From positions 620,001-684,000 of the forward strand of contig JAEHOE010000014.1 of assembly GCA_016858145.1 (NCBI GenBank): a DNA stretch of 64,000 nt, written 5' to 3'. The notes beneath the pieces were generated by a model. It saw only the letters and a list, made by a program, of their open reading frames with translations, searched no databases and was not told the origin of the DNA. The position numbers and the translations under genes are program-made. The number at the start of each line of letters is the position of its first letter. Within the stretch, counting starts at the first letter, position 1. This DNA is from Edaphochlamys debaryana. Its lineage: Eukaryota > Chlorophyta > Chlorophyceae > Chlamydomonadales. Below, one piece after another: positions 12,801-26,400 of the stretch.

Positions 12801-15800
12801 CGCAGCAACGCCCCACTGCCACTTATGTTACGCAGAGCGGTACGGCGGTACCCACGGCCCCAGGCGAGGCCTTGCCGTGAGATCAGGGACTGGCGGAGTC
12901 CAGCACGTGAGAGCTTGAGCCAACGTCGTTGCCAGCACGGTCCCGAACGGCGGGCGGGACAGCGACTTCCGCTGCCGCTATCCGGCTGCCGGATACGTGG
13001 AGGCCGCACGTGTCGGCAGAGCCTGGCTTTGCCGCCGCCAGGAGACAAAGAGCGGTACGGCAACGCCACGCTGCCGCCAGGACATGAAGAGGGGTACGGC
13101 AACGCCCCGCTGCCGCCAGGACACGTAAAGCAGTGCGGCAGCACCCCGCCGTCGATAGGTAGCGGGTAGTGGTACGGCGGTGCCCACGGCCCCAGGCGAG
13201 GCCTTGCCATGCGAGCAGGGCGTGGCGGACGGCAGAACGTGAGAGCGTCACCCAGGCAGGCCGTGTCGGCAGAGCCTGGCCCCGCCGCCGCCGGGTCACG
13301 GAAAGCGGCGCAGCAACGCCCCACTGCCACTTATGTTACGGAGAGCGGTACGGCGGTACCCATGGCCCCAGGCGAGGCCTCGCCGTGAGATCAGGGACTG
13401 GCGAAGGCCAGCACGTGTGAGCTTGAGCCAACGTCGTTGCCAGCACGGTTTCGAACGGCGGTTGGACAGCGCCTTCCGCTGCCGCTATCCGGCTGCCGGA
13501 TACGTGGAGGCCGCACGTGTCGGCAGAGCCTGGCCTTGCCGCCGCCAGGAGACAAAGAGCGGTACGGCAACGCCACGCTGCCGCCAGGACATGAAGAGGG
13601 GTACGGCAACGCCCCGCTGCCGCCAGGACACGTAAAGCAGTGCGGCAGCACCCCGCCGTCGATAGGTAGCGGGTAGTGGTACGGCGGTGCCCACGGCCCC
13701 AGGCGAGGCCTTGCCATGCGAGCAGGGCGTGGCGGACGGCAGAACGTGAGAGCGTCACCCAGGCAGGCCGTGTCGGCAGAGCCTGGCCCCGCCGCCGCCG
13801 GGTCACGGAAAGCGGCGCAGCAACGCCCCACTGCCACTTATGTTACGCAGAGCGGTACGGCGGTACCCACGGCCCCAGGCGAGGCCTTGCCGTGAGATCA
13901 GGGACTGGCGGAGTCCAGCACGTGAGAGCTTGAGCCAACGTCGTTGCCAGCACGGTCCCGAACGGCGGGCGGGACAGCGACTTCCGCTGCCGCTATCCGG
14001 CTGCCGGATACGTGGAGGCCGCACGTGTCGGCAGAGCCTGGCTTTGCCGCCGCCAGGAGACAAAGAGCGGTACGGCAACGCCACGCTGCCGCCAGGACAT
14101 GAAGAGGGGTACGGCAACGCCCCGCTGCCGCCAGGACACGTAAAGCAGTGCGGCAGCACCCCGCCGTCGATAGGTAGCGGGTAGTGGTACGGCGGTGCCC
14201 ACGGCCCCAGGCGAGGCCTTGCCATGCGAGCAGGGCGTGGCGGAGGCCAGCACGTGAGAGCGTCACCCAGGCAGGCCGTGTCGGCAGAGCCTGGCCCCGC
14301 CGCCGCCGGGTCACGGAAAGCGGCGCAGCAACGCCCCACTGCCACTTATGTTACGGAGAGCGGTACGGCGGTACCCATGGCCCCAGGCGAGGCCTCGCCG
14401 TGAGATCAGGGACTGGCGAAGGCCAGCACGTGTGAGCTTGAGCCAACGTCGTTGCCAGCACGGTTTCGAACGGCGGGTTGGACAGCGCCTTCCGCTGCCG
14501 CTATCCGGCTGCCGGATACGTGGTGGCCGCACGTGTCGGCAGAGCCTGGCCTTGCCGCCGCCGGCATTCGGAGAGCAGTACGGCAACGCCCCGCTGCCGC
14601 CAGGACACGAGGAGGGGTACGGCAACGCCCCGCTGCCGCCAGGACACGTAAAGCAGTGCGGCAGCACCCCGCCGTCGATAGGTAGCGGGTAGTGGTACGG
14701 CGGTGCCCACGGCCCCAGGCGAGGCCTTGCCATGCGAGCAGGGCGTGGCGGACGGCAGAACGTGAGAGCGTCACCCAGGCAGGCCGTGTCGGCAGAGCCT
14801 GGCCCCGCCGCCGCCGGGTCACGGAGAGCGGCGCAGCAACGCCCCACTGCCACTTATGTTACGGAGAGCGGTACGGCGGTACCCACGGCCCCAGGCGAGG
14901 CCTTGCCGTGCGGGCAGGGCGTGGCGGAGGCCAGCACGTGAGAGCGTCACCCAGGCAGGCCGTGTCGGCAGAGCTGGCCCCGCCGCCGCCAGGAGACAAA
15001 GAGCGGTACGGCAACCACCCACTGCCAACTAGGTAACGGAGAGCGGTACGGCCGTGCCCATGGCCCCAGGCGAGGCCTCGCCGTGAGATCAGGGACTGGC
15101 GAAGGCCAGCACGTGACAGCTTGAGCCAACGTCGTTGCCAGCACGGTCCCGAACGGCGGGCGGGACAGCGACTTCCGCTGCCGCTATCCGGCTGCCGGAT
15201 ACGTGGTGGCCGCACGTGTAGGCAGAGCCTGGCCTTGCCGCCGCCAGGAGACAAAGAGCGGTACGGCAACGCCACGCTGCCGCCAGGACATGAAGAGGGG
15301 TACGGCAACGCCCCGCTGCCGCCAGGACACGTAAAGCAGTGCGGCAGCACCCCGCCGTCGATAGGTAGCGGGTAGTGGTACGGCGGTGCCCACGGCCCCA
15401 GGCGAGGCCTTGCCATGCGAGCAGGGCGTGGCGGAGGCCAGCACGTGAGAGCGTCACCCAGGCAGGCCGTGTCGGCAGAGCCTGGCCCCGCCGCCGCCGG
15501 GTCACGGAAAGCGGCGCAGCAACGCCCCACTGCCACTTATGTTACGGAGAGCGGTACGGCGGTACCCATGGCCCCAGGCGAGGCCTCGCCGTGAGATCAG
15601 GGACTGGCGGAGGCCAGCACGTGTGAGCTTGAGCCAACGTCGTTGCCAGCACGGTTTCGAACGGCGGGTTGGACAGCGCCTTCCGCTGCCGCTATCCGGC
15701 TGCCGGATACGTGGTGGCCGCACGTGTAGGCAGAGCCTGGCCTTGCCGCCGCCGGCATTCGGAGAGCAGTACGGCAACGCCACGCTGCCGCCAGGACACG

Positions 15801-16899
15801 AGGAGGGGTACGGCAACGCCCCGCTGCCGCCAGGACACGTGAAGCAGTACGGCAGCGCCCCCCCGCCGATAGGTAGCGGGTAGTGGTACGGCGGTGCCCA
15901 CGGCTCCAGGCGAGGCCTTGCCGTGCGAGCAGGGCGTGGCGGAGGTCAGCACGTGAGAGCGTCAACCAGGCAGGCCGTGTCGGCAGAGCCTGGCTTTGCC
16001 GCCGCCAGGAGACAAAGAGCGGTACGGCAACACCCCGCTGCCAATTAGGTAACGGAGAGCGGTACGGCGGTGCCCATGGCCCCAGGCGAGGCCTCGCCGT
16101 GAGATCAGGGACTGGCGGAGTCCAGCACGTGACAGCTTGAGCCAACGTCGTTGCCAGCACGGTCCCGAACGGCGGGCGGGACAGCGCCTTCCGCTGCCGC
16201 TATCCGGCTGCCGGATACGTGGAGGCCGCACGTGTCGGCAGAGCCTGGCCCCGCCGCCGCCAGGAAACAAAGAGCGGTACGGCAACGCCCCACTGCCACT
16301 TGTGTAACGGAGAGCGGTACGGCCGTGCCCATGGCCCCAGGCGAGGCCTCGCCGTACGTGTGATCAGGGACTGGCGGAGTCCAGCACGTGATAGCTTGAG
16401 CCAACGTCGTTGCCAGCACGGCTACGAACGGCGGGCGGGACAGCGCCTTCCGCTGCCGCTATCCGGCTGCCGGATACGTGGTGGCCGCACGTGTAGGCAG
16501 AGCCTGGCCTTGCCGCCGCCAGGAGACAAAGAGCGGTACGGCAACGCCACGCTGCCGCCAGGACATGAAGAGGGGTACGGCAACGCCCCGCTGCCGCCAG
16601 GACACGTAAAGCAGTGCGGCAGCACCCCGCCGTCGATAGGTAGCGGGTAGTGGTACGGCGGTGCCCACGGCCCCAGGCGAGGCCTTGCCATGCGAGCAGG
16701 GCGTGGCGGAGGCCAGCACGTGAGAGCGTCACCCAGGCAGGCCGTGTCGGCAGAGCCTGGCCCCGCCGCCGCCGGGTCACGGAAAGCGGCGCAGCAACGC
16801 CCCACTGCCACTTATGTTACGGAGAGCGGTACGGCGGTACCCATGGCCCCAGGCGAGGCCTCGCCGTGAGATCAGGGACTGGCGGAGGCCAGCACGTGT

Positions 16900-19800
16900 G
16901 AGCTTGAGCCAACGTCGTTGCCAGCACGGTTTCGAACGGCGGGTTGGACAGCGCCTTCCGCTGCCGCTATCCGGCTGCCGGATACGTGGTGGCCGCACGT
17001 GTAGGCAGAGCCTGGCCTTGCCGCCGCCGGCATTCGGAGAGCAGTACGGCAACGCCCCGCTGCCGCCAGGACACGAGGAGGGGTACGGCAACGCCCCGCT
17101 GCCGCCAGGACACGTGAAGCAGTACGGCAGCGCCCCCCCGCCGATAGGTAGCGGGTAGTGGTACGGCGGTGCCCACGGCTCCAGGCGAGGCCTTGCCGTG
17201 CGAGCAGGGCGTGGCGGAGGTCAGCACGTGAGAGCGTCAACCAGGCAGGCCGTGTCGGCAGAGCCTGGCTTTGCCGCCGCCAGGAGACAAAGAGCGGTAC
17301 GGCAACGCCCCACTGCCACTTATGTTACGGAGAGCGGTACGGCGGTACCCATGGCCCCAGGCGAGGCCTCGCCGTGAGATCAGGGACTGGCGGAGGCCAG
17401 CACGTGTGAGCTTGAGCCAACGTCGTTGCCAGCACGGTCCCGAACGGCGGGCGGGACAGCGCCTTCCGCTGCCGCTATCCGGCTGCCGGATACGTGGAGG
17501 CCGCACGTGTCGGCAGAGCCTGGCCCCGCCGCCGCCAGGAAACAAAGAGCGGTACGGCAACGCCCCACTGCCACTTGTGTAACGGAGAGCGGTACGGCCG
17601 TGCCCATGGCCCCAGGCGAGGCCTCGCCGTACGTGTGATCAGGGACTGGCGGAGTCCAGCACGTGATAGCTTGAGCCAACGTCGTTGCCAGCACGGCTAC
17701 GAACGGCGGGCGGGACAGCGCCTTCCGCTGCCGCTATCCGGCTGCCAGATACTTGGAGGCCGCACGTGTCGGCAGAGCCTGGCTTTGCCGCCGCCAGGAG
17801 ACAAAGAGCGGTACGGCAACGCCACGCTGCCGCCAGGACATGAAGAGGGGTACGGCAACGCCCCGCTGCCGCCAGGACACGTAAAGCAGTGCGGCAGCAC
17901 CCCGCCGTCGATAGGTAGCGGGTAGTGGTACGGCGGTGCCCACGGCCCCAGGCGAGGCCTTGCCATGCGAGCAGGGCGTGGCGGAGGCCAGCACGTGAGA
18001 GCGTCACCCAGGCAGGCCGTGTCGGCAGAGCCTTGCCCCGCCGCCGCCGGGTCACGGAAAGCGGCGCAGCAACGCCCCACTGCCACTTGTGTAACGGAGA
18101 GCGGTACGGCGGTACCCATGGCCCCAGGCGAGGCCTCGCCGTGAGATCAGGGACTGGCGGAGTCCAGCACGTGATAGCTTGAGCCAACGTCGTTGCCAGC
18201 ACGGTTTCGAACGGCGGGTTGGACAGCGCCTTCCGCTGCCGCTATCCGGCTGCCGGATACGTGGTGGCCGCACGTGTAGGCAGAGCCTGGCCTTGCCGCC
18301 GCCGGCATTCGGAGAGCAGTACGGCAACGCCCCGCTGCCGCCAGGACACGAGGAGGGGTACGGCAACGCCCCGCTGCCGCCAGGACACGTGAAGCAGTAC
18401 GGCAGCGCCCCCCCGCCGATAGGTAGCGGGTAGTGGTACGGCGGTGCCCACGGCTCCAGGCGAGGCCTTGCCGTGCGAGCAGGGCGTGGCGGAGGTCAGC
18501 ACGTGAGAGCGTCAACCAGGCAGGCCGTGTCGGCAGAGCCTGGCTTTGCCGCCGCCAGGAGACAAAGAGCGGTACGGCAACACCCCGCTGCCAATTAGGT
18601 AACGGAGAGCGGTACGGCGGTGCCCATGGCCCCAGGCGAGGCCTCGCCGTGAGATCAGGGACTGGCGGAGTCCAGCACGTGACAGCTTGAGCCAACGTCG
18701 TTGCCAGCACGGTCCCGAACGGCAGGCGGGACAGCGACTTCCGCTGCCGCTATCCGGCTGCCGGATACGTGGAGGCCGCACGTGTCGGCAGAGCCTGGCC
18801 CCGCCGCCGCCAGGAAACAAAGAGCGGTACGGCAACGCCCCACTGCCACTTGTGTAACGGAGAGCGGTACGGCCGTGCCCATGGCCCCAGGCGAGGCCTC
18901 GCCGTACGTGTGATCAGGGACTGGCGGAGTCCAGCACGTGATAGCTTGAGCCAACGTCGTTGCCAGCACGGCTACGAACGGCGGGCGGGACAGCGCCTTC
19001 CGCTGCCGCTATCCGGCTGCCAGATACTTGGAGGCCGCACGTGTCGGCAGAGCCTGGCTTTGCCGCCGCCAGGAAACAAAGAGCGGTACGGCAACGCCAC
19101 GCTGCCGCCAGGACACGAAGAGGGGTACGGCAACGCCCCGCTGCCGCCAGGACACGTAAAGCAGTGCGGCAGCACCCCGCCGTCGATAGGTAGCGGGTAG
19201 TGGTACGGCGGTGCCCACGGCCCCAGGCGAGGCCTTGCCGTGCGGGCAGGGCGTGGCGGACGGCAGAACGTGAGAGCGTCACCCAGGCAGGCCGTGTCGG
19301 CAGAGCTGGCCCCGCCGCCGCCAGGAGACAAAGAGCGGTACGGCAACCACCCACTGCCAACTAGGTAACGGAGAGCGGTACGGCCGTGCCCATGGCCCCA
19401 GGCGAGGCCTCGCCGTGAGATCAGGGACTGGCGAAGGCCAGCACGTGACAGCTTGAGCCAACGTCGTTGCCAGCACGGTCCCGAACGGCGGGCGGGACAG
19501 CGACTTCCGCTGCCGCTATCCGGCTGCCGGATACGTGGTGGCCGCACGTGTAGGCAGAGCCTGGCCTTGCCGCCGCCAGGAGACAAAGAGCGGTACGGCA
19601 ACGCCACGCTGCCGCCAGGACACGAAGAGGGGTACGGCAACGCCCCGCTGCCGCCAGGACACGTAAAGCAGTGCGGCAGCACCCCGCCGTCGATAGGTAG
19701 CGGGTAGTGGTACGGCGGTGCCCACGGCCCCAGGCGAGGCCTTGCCATGCGAGCAGGGCGTGGCGGAGGCCAGCACGTGAGAGCGTCACCCAGGCAGGCC

Positions 19801-22800
19801 GTGTCGGCAGAGCCTTGCCCCGCCGCCGCCGGGTCACGGAAAGCGGCGCAGCAACGCCCCACTGCCACTTGTGTAACGGAGAGCGGTACGGCGGTACCCA
19901 TGGCCCCAGGCGAGGCCTCGCCGTGAGATCAGGGACTGGCGGAGTCCAGCACGTGTGAGCTTGAGCCAACGTCGTTGCCAGCACGGTTTCGAACGGCGGG
20001 TTGGACAGCGCCTTCCGCTGCCGCTATCCGGCTGCCGGATACGTGGTGGCCGCACGTGTAGGCAGAGCCTGGCCTTGCCGCCGCCGGCATTCGGAGAGCA
20101 GTACGGCAACGCCCCGCTGCCGCCAGGACACGAGGAGGGGTACGGCAACGCCCCGCTGCCGCCAGGACACGTGAAGCAGTACGGCAGCGCCCCCCCGCCG
20201 ATAGGTAGCGGGTAGTGGTACGGCGGTGCCCACGGCTCCAGGCGAGGCCTTGCCGTGCGAGCAGGGCGTGGCGGAGGTCAGCACGTGAGAGCGTCAACCA
20301 GGCAGGCCGTGTCGGCAGAGCCTGGCTTTGCCGCCGCCAGGAGACAAAGAGCGGTACGGCAACGCCCCACTGCCACTTATGTTACGGAGAGCGGTACGGC
20401 GGTACCCATGGCCCCAGGCGAGGCCTCGCCGTGAGATCAGGGACTGGCGGAGGCCAGCACGTGTGAGCTTGAGCCAACGTCGTTGCCAGCACGGTCCCGA
20501 ACGGCGGGCGGGACAGCGCCTTCCGCTGCCGCTATCCGGCTGCCGGATACGTGGAGGCCGCACGTGTCGGCAGAGCCTGGCCCCGCCGCCGCCAGGAAAC
20601 AAAGAGCGGTACGGCAACGCCCCACTGCCACTTGTGTAACGGAGAGCGGTACGGCCGTGCCCATGGCCCCAGGCGAGGCCTCGCCGTACGTGTGATCAGG
20701 GACTGGCGGAGTCCAGCACGTGATAGCTTGAGCCAACGTCGTTGCCAGCACGGCTACGAACGGCGGGCGGGACAGCGCCTTCCGCTGCCGCTATCCGGCT
20801 GCCAGATACTTGGAGGCCGCACGTGTCGGCAGAGCCTGGCTTTGCCGCCGCCAGGAGACAAAGAGCGGTACGGCAACGCCACGCTGCCGCCAGGACATGA
20901 AGAGGGGTACGGCAACGCCCCGCTGCCGCCAGGACACGTAAAGCAGTGCGGCAGCACCCCGCCGTCGATAGGTAGCGGGTAGTGGTACGGCGGTGCCCAC
21001 GGCCCCAGGCGAGGCCTTGCCATGCGAGCAGGGCGTGGCGGAGGCCAGCACGTGAGAGCGTCACCCAGGCAGGCCGTGTCGGCAGAGCCTTGCCCCGCCG
21101 CCGCCGGGTCACGGAAAGCGGCGCAGCAACGCCCCACTGCCACTTGTGTAACGGAGAGCGGTACGGCGGTACCCATGGCCCCAGGCGAGGCCTCGCCGTG
21201 AGATCAGGGACTGGCGGAGTCCAGCACGTGATAGCTTGAGCCAACGTCGTTGCCAGCACGGTTTCGAACGGCGGGTTGGACAGCGCCTTCCGCTGCCGCT
21301 ATCCGGCTGCCGGATACGTGGTGGCCGCACGTGTAGGCAGAGCCTGGCCTTGCCGCCGCCGGCATTCGGAGAGCAGTACGGCAACGCCCCGCTGCCGCCA
21401 GGACACGAGGAGGGGTACGGCAACGCCCCGCTGCCGCCAGGACACGTGAAGCAGTACGGCAGCGCCCCCCCGCCGATAGGTAGCGGGTAGTGGTACGGCG
21501 GTGCCCACGGCTCCAGGCGAGGCCTTGCCGTGCGAGCAGGGCGTGGCGGAGGTCAGCACGTGAGAGCGTCAACCAGGCAGGCCGTGTCGGCAGAGCCTGG
21601 CTTTGCCGCCGCCAGGAGACAAAGAGCGGTACGGCAACACCCCGCTGCCAATTAGGTAACGGAGAGCGGTACGGCGGTGCCCATGGCCCCAGGCGAGGCC
21701 TCGCCGTGAGATCAGGGACTGGCGGAGTCCAGCACGTGACAGCTTGAGCCAACGTCGTTGCCAGCACGGTCCCGAACGGCAGGCGGGACAGCGACTTCCG
21801 CTGCCGCTATCCGGCTGCCGGATACGTGGAGGCCGCACGTGTCGGCAGAGCCTGGCCCCGCCGCCGCCAGGAAACAAAGAGCGGTACGGCAACGCCCCAC
21901 TGCCACTTGTGTAACGGAGAGCGGTACGGCCGTGCCCATGGCCCCAGGCGAGGCCTCGCCGTACGTGTGATCAGGGACTGGCGGAGTCCAGCACGTGATA
22001 GCTTGAGCCAACGTCGTTGCCAGCACGGCTACGAACGGCGGGCGGGACAGCGCCTTCCGCTGCCGCTATCCGGCTGCCAGATACTTGGAGGCCGCACGTG
22101 TCGGCAGAGCCTGGCTTTGCCGCCGCCAGGAAACAAAGAGCGGTACGGCAACGCCACGCTGCCGCCAGGACACGAAGAGGGGTACGGCAACGCCCCGCTG
22201 CCGCCAGGACACGTAAAGCAGTGCGGCAGCACCCCGCCGTCGATAGGTAGCGGGTAGTGGTACGGCGGTGCCCACGGCCCCAGGCGAGGCCTTGCCGTGC
22301 GGGCAGGGCGTGGCGGACGGCAGAACGTGAGAGCGTCACCCAGGCAGGCCGTGTCGGCAGAGCTGGCCCCGCCGCCGCCAGGAGACAAAGAGCGGTACGG
22401 CAACCACCCACTGCCAACTAGGTAACGGAGAGCGGTACGGCCGTGCCCATGGCCCCAGGCGAGGCCTCGCCGTGAGATCAGGGACTGGCGAAGGCCAGCA
22501 CGTGACAGCTTGAGCCAACGTCGTTGCCAGCACGGTCCCGAACGGCGGGCGGGACAGCGACTTCCGCTGCCGCTATCCGGCTGCCGGATACGTGGTGGCC
22601 GCACGTGTAGGCAGAGCCTGGCCTTGCCGCCGCCAGGAGACAAAGAGCGGTACGGCAACGCCACGCTGCCGCCAGGACACGAAGAGGGGTACGGCAACGC
22701 CCCGCTGCCGCCAGGACACGTAAAGCAGTGCGGCAGCACCCCGCCGTCGATAGGTAGCGGGTAGTGGTACGGCGGTGCCCACGGCCCCAGGCGAGGCCTT

Positions 22801-23410
22801 GCCATGCGAGCAGGGCGTGGCGGAGGCCAGCACGTGAGAGCGTCACCCAGGCAGGCCGTGTCGGCAGAGCCTTGCCCCGCCGCCGCCGGGTCACGGAAAG
22901 CGGCGCAGCAACGCCCCACTGCCACTTGTGTAACGGAGAGCGGTACGGCGGTACCCATGGCCCCAGGCGAGGCCTCGCCGTGAGATCAGGGACTGGCGGA
23001 GTCCAGCACGTGTGAGCTTGAGCCAACGTCGTTGCCAGCACGGTTTCGAACGGCGGGTTGGACAGCGCCTTCCGCTGCCGCTATCCGGCTGCCGGATACG
23101 TGGTGGCCGCACGTGTAGGCAGAGCCTGGCCTTGCCGCCGCCGGCATTCGGAGAGCAGTACGGCAACGCCCCGCTGCCGCCAGGACACGAGGAGGGGTAC
23201 GGCAACGCCCCGCTGCCGCCAGGACACGTGAAGCAGTACGGCAGCGCCCCCCCGCCGATAGGTAGCGGGTAGTGGTACGGCGGTGCCCACGGCTCCAGGC
23301 GAGGCCTTGCCGTGCGAGCAGGGCGTGGCGGAGGTCAGCACGTGAGAGCGTCAACCAGGCAGGCCGTGTCGGCAGAGCCTGGCTTTGCCGCCGCCAGGAG
23401 ACAAAGAGCG
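16900..23410. repeat. Higher-order block, 3057-bp period, two near-identical copies
   Basis: Repeat starts at 17158, 17925, 18433, 19200 and 19707 recur exactly 3057 bp later at 20215, 20982, 21490, 22257 and 22764. The internal spacings are 767, 508, 767, 507 and 508 bp. Open frames in the two copies translate identically (17639 with 20696; 19834 with 22891). Identity starts near 16.9 kb and breaks near 20.35/23.41 kb. The 767-bp spacings contain an added B' module. This is the clearest sign of a recent multi-monomer duplication. Confidence 0.88.
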
Positions 23411-26400
23411 GTACGGCAACACCCCGCTGCCAATTAGGTAACGGAGAGCGGTACGGCGGTGCCCATGGCCCCAGGCGAGGCCTCGCCGTGAGATCAGGGA
23501 CTGGCGGAGTCCAGCACGTGACAGCTTGAGCCAACGTCGTTGCCAGCACGGTCCCGAACGGCGGGCGGGACAGCGCCTTCCGCTGCCGCTATCCGGCTGC
23601 CGGATACGTGGAGGCCGCACGTGTCGGCAGAGCCTGGCCCCGCCGCCGCCAGGAAACAAAGAGCGGTACGGCAACGCCCCACTGCCACTTGTGTAACGGA
23701 GAGCGGTACGGCCGTGCCCATGGCCCCAGGCGAGGCCTCGCCGTACGTGTGATCAGGGACTGGCGGAGTCCAGCACGTGATAGCTTGAGCCAACGTCGTT
23801 GCCAGCACGGCTACGAACGGCGGGCGGGACAGCGCCTTCCGCTGCCGCTATCCGGCTGCCAGATACGTGGAGGCCGCACGTGTCGGCAGAGCCTGGCTTT
23901 GCCGCCGCCAGGAAACAAAGAGCGGTACGGCAACGCCACGCTGCCGCCAGGACACGAAGAGGGGTACGGCAACGCCCCGCTGCCGCCAGGACACGTAAAG
24001 CAGTGCGGCAGCACCCCGCCGTCGATAGGTAGCGGGTAGTGGTACGGCGGTGCCCACGGCCCCAGGCGAGGCCTTGCCGTGCGGGCAGGGCGTGGCGGAC
24101 GGCAGAACGTGAGAGCGTCACCCAGGCAGGCCGTGTCGGCAGAGCCTGGCCCCGCCGCCGCCAGGAAACAAAGAGCGGTACGGCAACGCCCCACTGCCAC
24201 TTGTGTAACGGAGAGCGGTACGGCCGTGCCCATGGCCCCAGGCGAGGCCTCGCCGTACGTGTGATCAGGGACTGGCGGAGTCCAGCACGTGACAGCTTGA
24301 GCCAACGTCGTTGCCAGCACGGCTACGAACGGCGGGCGGGACAGCGCCTTCCGCTGCCGCTATCCGGCTGCCAGATACGTGGAGGCCGCACGTGTCGGCA
24401 GAGCCTGGCTTTGCCGCCGCCAGGAGACAAAGAGCGGTACGGCAACGCCCCGCTGCCGCCAGGACATGAAGAGGGGTACGGCAACGCCCCGCTGCCGCCA
24501 GGACACGTAAAGCAGTGCGGCAGCACCCCGCCGTCGATAGGTAGCGGGTAGTGGTACGGCGGTGCCCACGGCCCCAGGCGAGGCCTTGCCATGCGAGCAG
24601 GGCGTGGCGGAGGCCAGCACGTGAGAGCGTCACCCAGGCAGGCCGTGTCGGCAGAGCCTGGCCCCGCCGCCGCCAGGAAACAAAGAGCGGTACGGCAACG
24701 CCCCACTGCCACTTGTGTAACGGAGAGCGGTACGGCGGTGCCCATGGCCCCAGGCGAGGCCTCGCCGTGAGATCAGGGACTGGCGGAGGCCAGCACGTGA
24801 CAGCTTGAGCCAACGTCGTTGCCAGCACGGTTTCGAACGGCGGGCGGGACAGCGACTTCCGCTGCCGCTATCCGGCTGCCAGATACGTGGAGGCCGCACG
24901 TGTCGGCATAGCCTGGCTTTGCCGCCGCCAGGAGACAAAGAGCGGTACGGCAACGCCACGCTGCCGCCAGGACATGAAGAGGGGTACGGCAACGCCCCGC
25001 TGCCGCCAGGACACGTAAAGCAGTGCGGCAGCACCCCGCCGTCGATAGGTAGCGGGTAGTGGTACGGCGGTGCCCACGGCCCCAGGCGAGGCCTTGCCAT
25101 GCGAGCAGGGCGTGGCGGAGGCCAGCACGTGAGAGCGTCACCCAGGCAGGCCGTGTCGGCAGAGCCTGGCCCCGCCGCCGCCAGGAAACAAAGAGCGGTA
25201 CGGCAACGCCCCACTGCCACTTGTGTAACGGAGAGCGGTACGGCGGTGCCCATGGCCCCAGGCGAGGCCTCGCCGTGAGATCAGGGACTGGCGGAGGCCA
25301 GCACGTGACAGCTTGAGCCAACGTCGTTGCCAGCACGGTTTCGAACGGCGGGCGGGACAGCGACTTCCGCTGCCGCTATCCGGCTGCCAGATACGTGGAG
25401 GCCGCACGTGTCGGCATAGCCTGGCTTTGCCGCCGCCAGGAGACAAAGAGCGGTACGGCAACGCCACGCTGCCGCCAGGACATGAAGAGGGGTACGGCAA
25501 CGCCCCGCTGCCGCCAGGACACGTAAAGCAGTGCGGCAGCACCCCGCCGTCGATAGGTAGCGGGTAGTGGTACGGCGGTGCCCACGGCCCCAGGCGAGGC
25601 CTTGCCATGCGAGCAGGGCGTGGCGGACGGCAGAACGTGAGAGCGTCACCCAGGCAGGCCGTGTCGGCAGAGCCTGGCCCCGCCGCCGCAGGGTCACGGA
25701 AAGCGGCGCAGCAACGCCCCACTGCCACTTATGTTACGCAGAGCGGTACGGCGGTACCCATGGCCCCAGGCGAGGCCTCGCCGTACGTGTGATCAGGGAC
25801 TGGCGGAGTCCAGCACGTGATAGCTTGAGCCAACGTCGTTGCCAGCACGGCTACGAACGGCGGGCGGGACAGCGCCTTCCGCTGCCGCTATCCGGCTGCC
25901 AGATACGTGGAGGCCGCACGTGTCGGCAGAGCCTGGCTTTGCCGCCGCCAGGAAACAAAGAGCGGTACGGCAACGCCACGCTGCCGCCAGGACACGAAGA
26001 GGGGTACGGCAACGCCCCGCTGCCGCCAGGACACGTAAAGCAGTGCGGCAGCACCCCGCCGTCGATAGGTAGCGGGTAGTGGTACGGCGGTGCCCACGGC
26101 CCCAGGCGAGGCCTTGCCGTGCGGGCAGGGCGTGGCGGACGGCAGAACGTGAGAGCGTCACCCAGGCAGGCCGTGTCGGCAGAGCCTGGCCCCGCCGCCG
26201 CCAGGAAACAAAGAGCGGTACGGCAACGCCCCACTGCCACTTGTGTAACGGAGAGCGGTACGGCCGTGCCCATGGCCCCAGGCGAGGCCTCGCCGTACGT
26301 GTGATCAGGGACTGGCGGAGGCCAGCACGTGACAGCTTGAGCCAACGTCGTTGCCAGCACGGCTACGAACGGCGGGCGGGACAGCGCCTTCCGCTGCCGC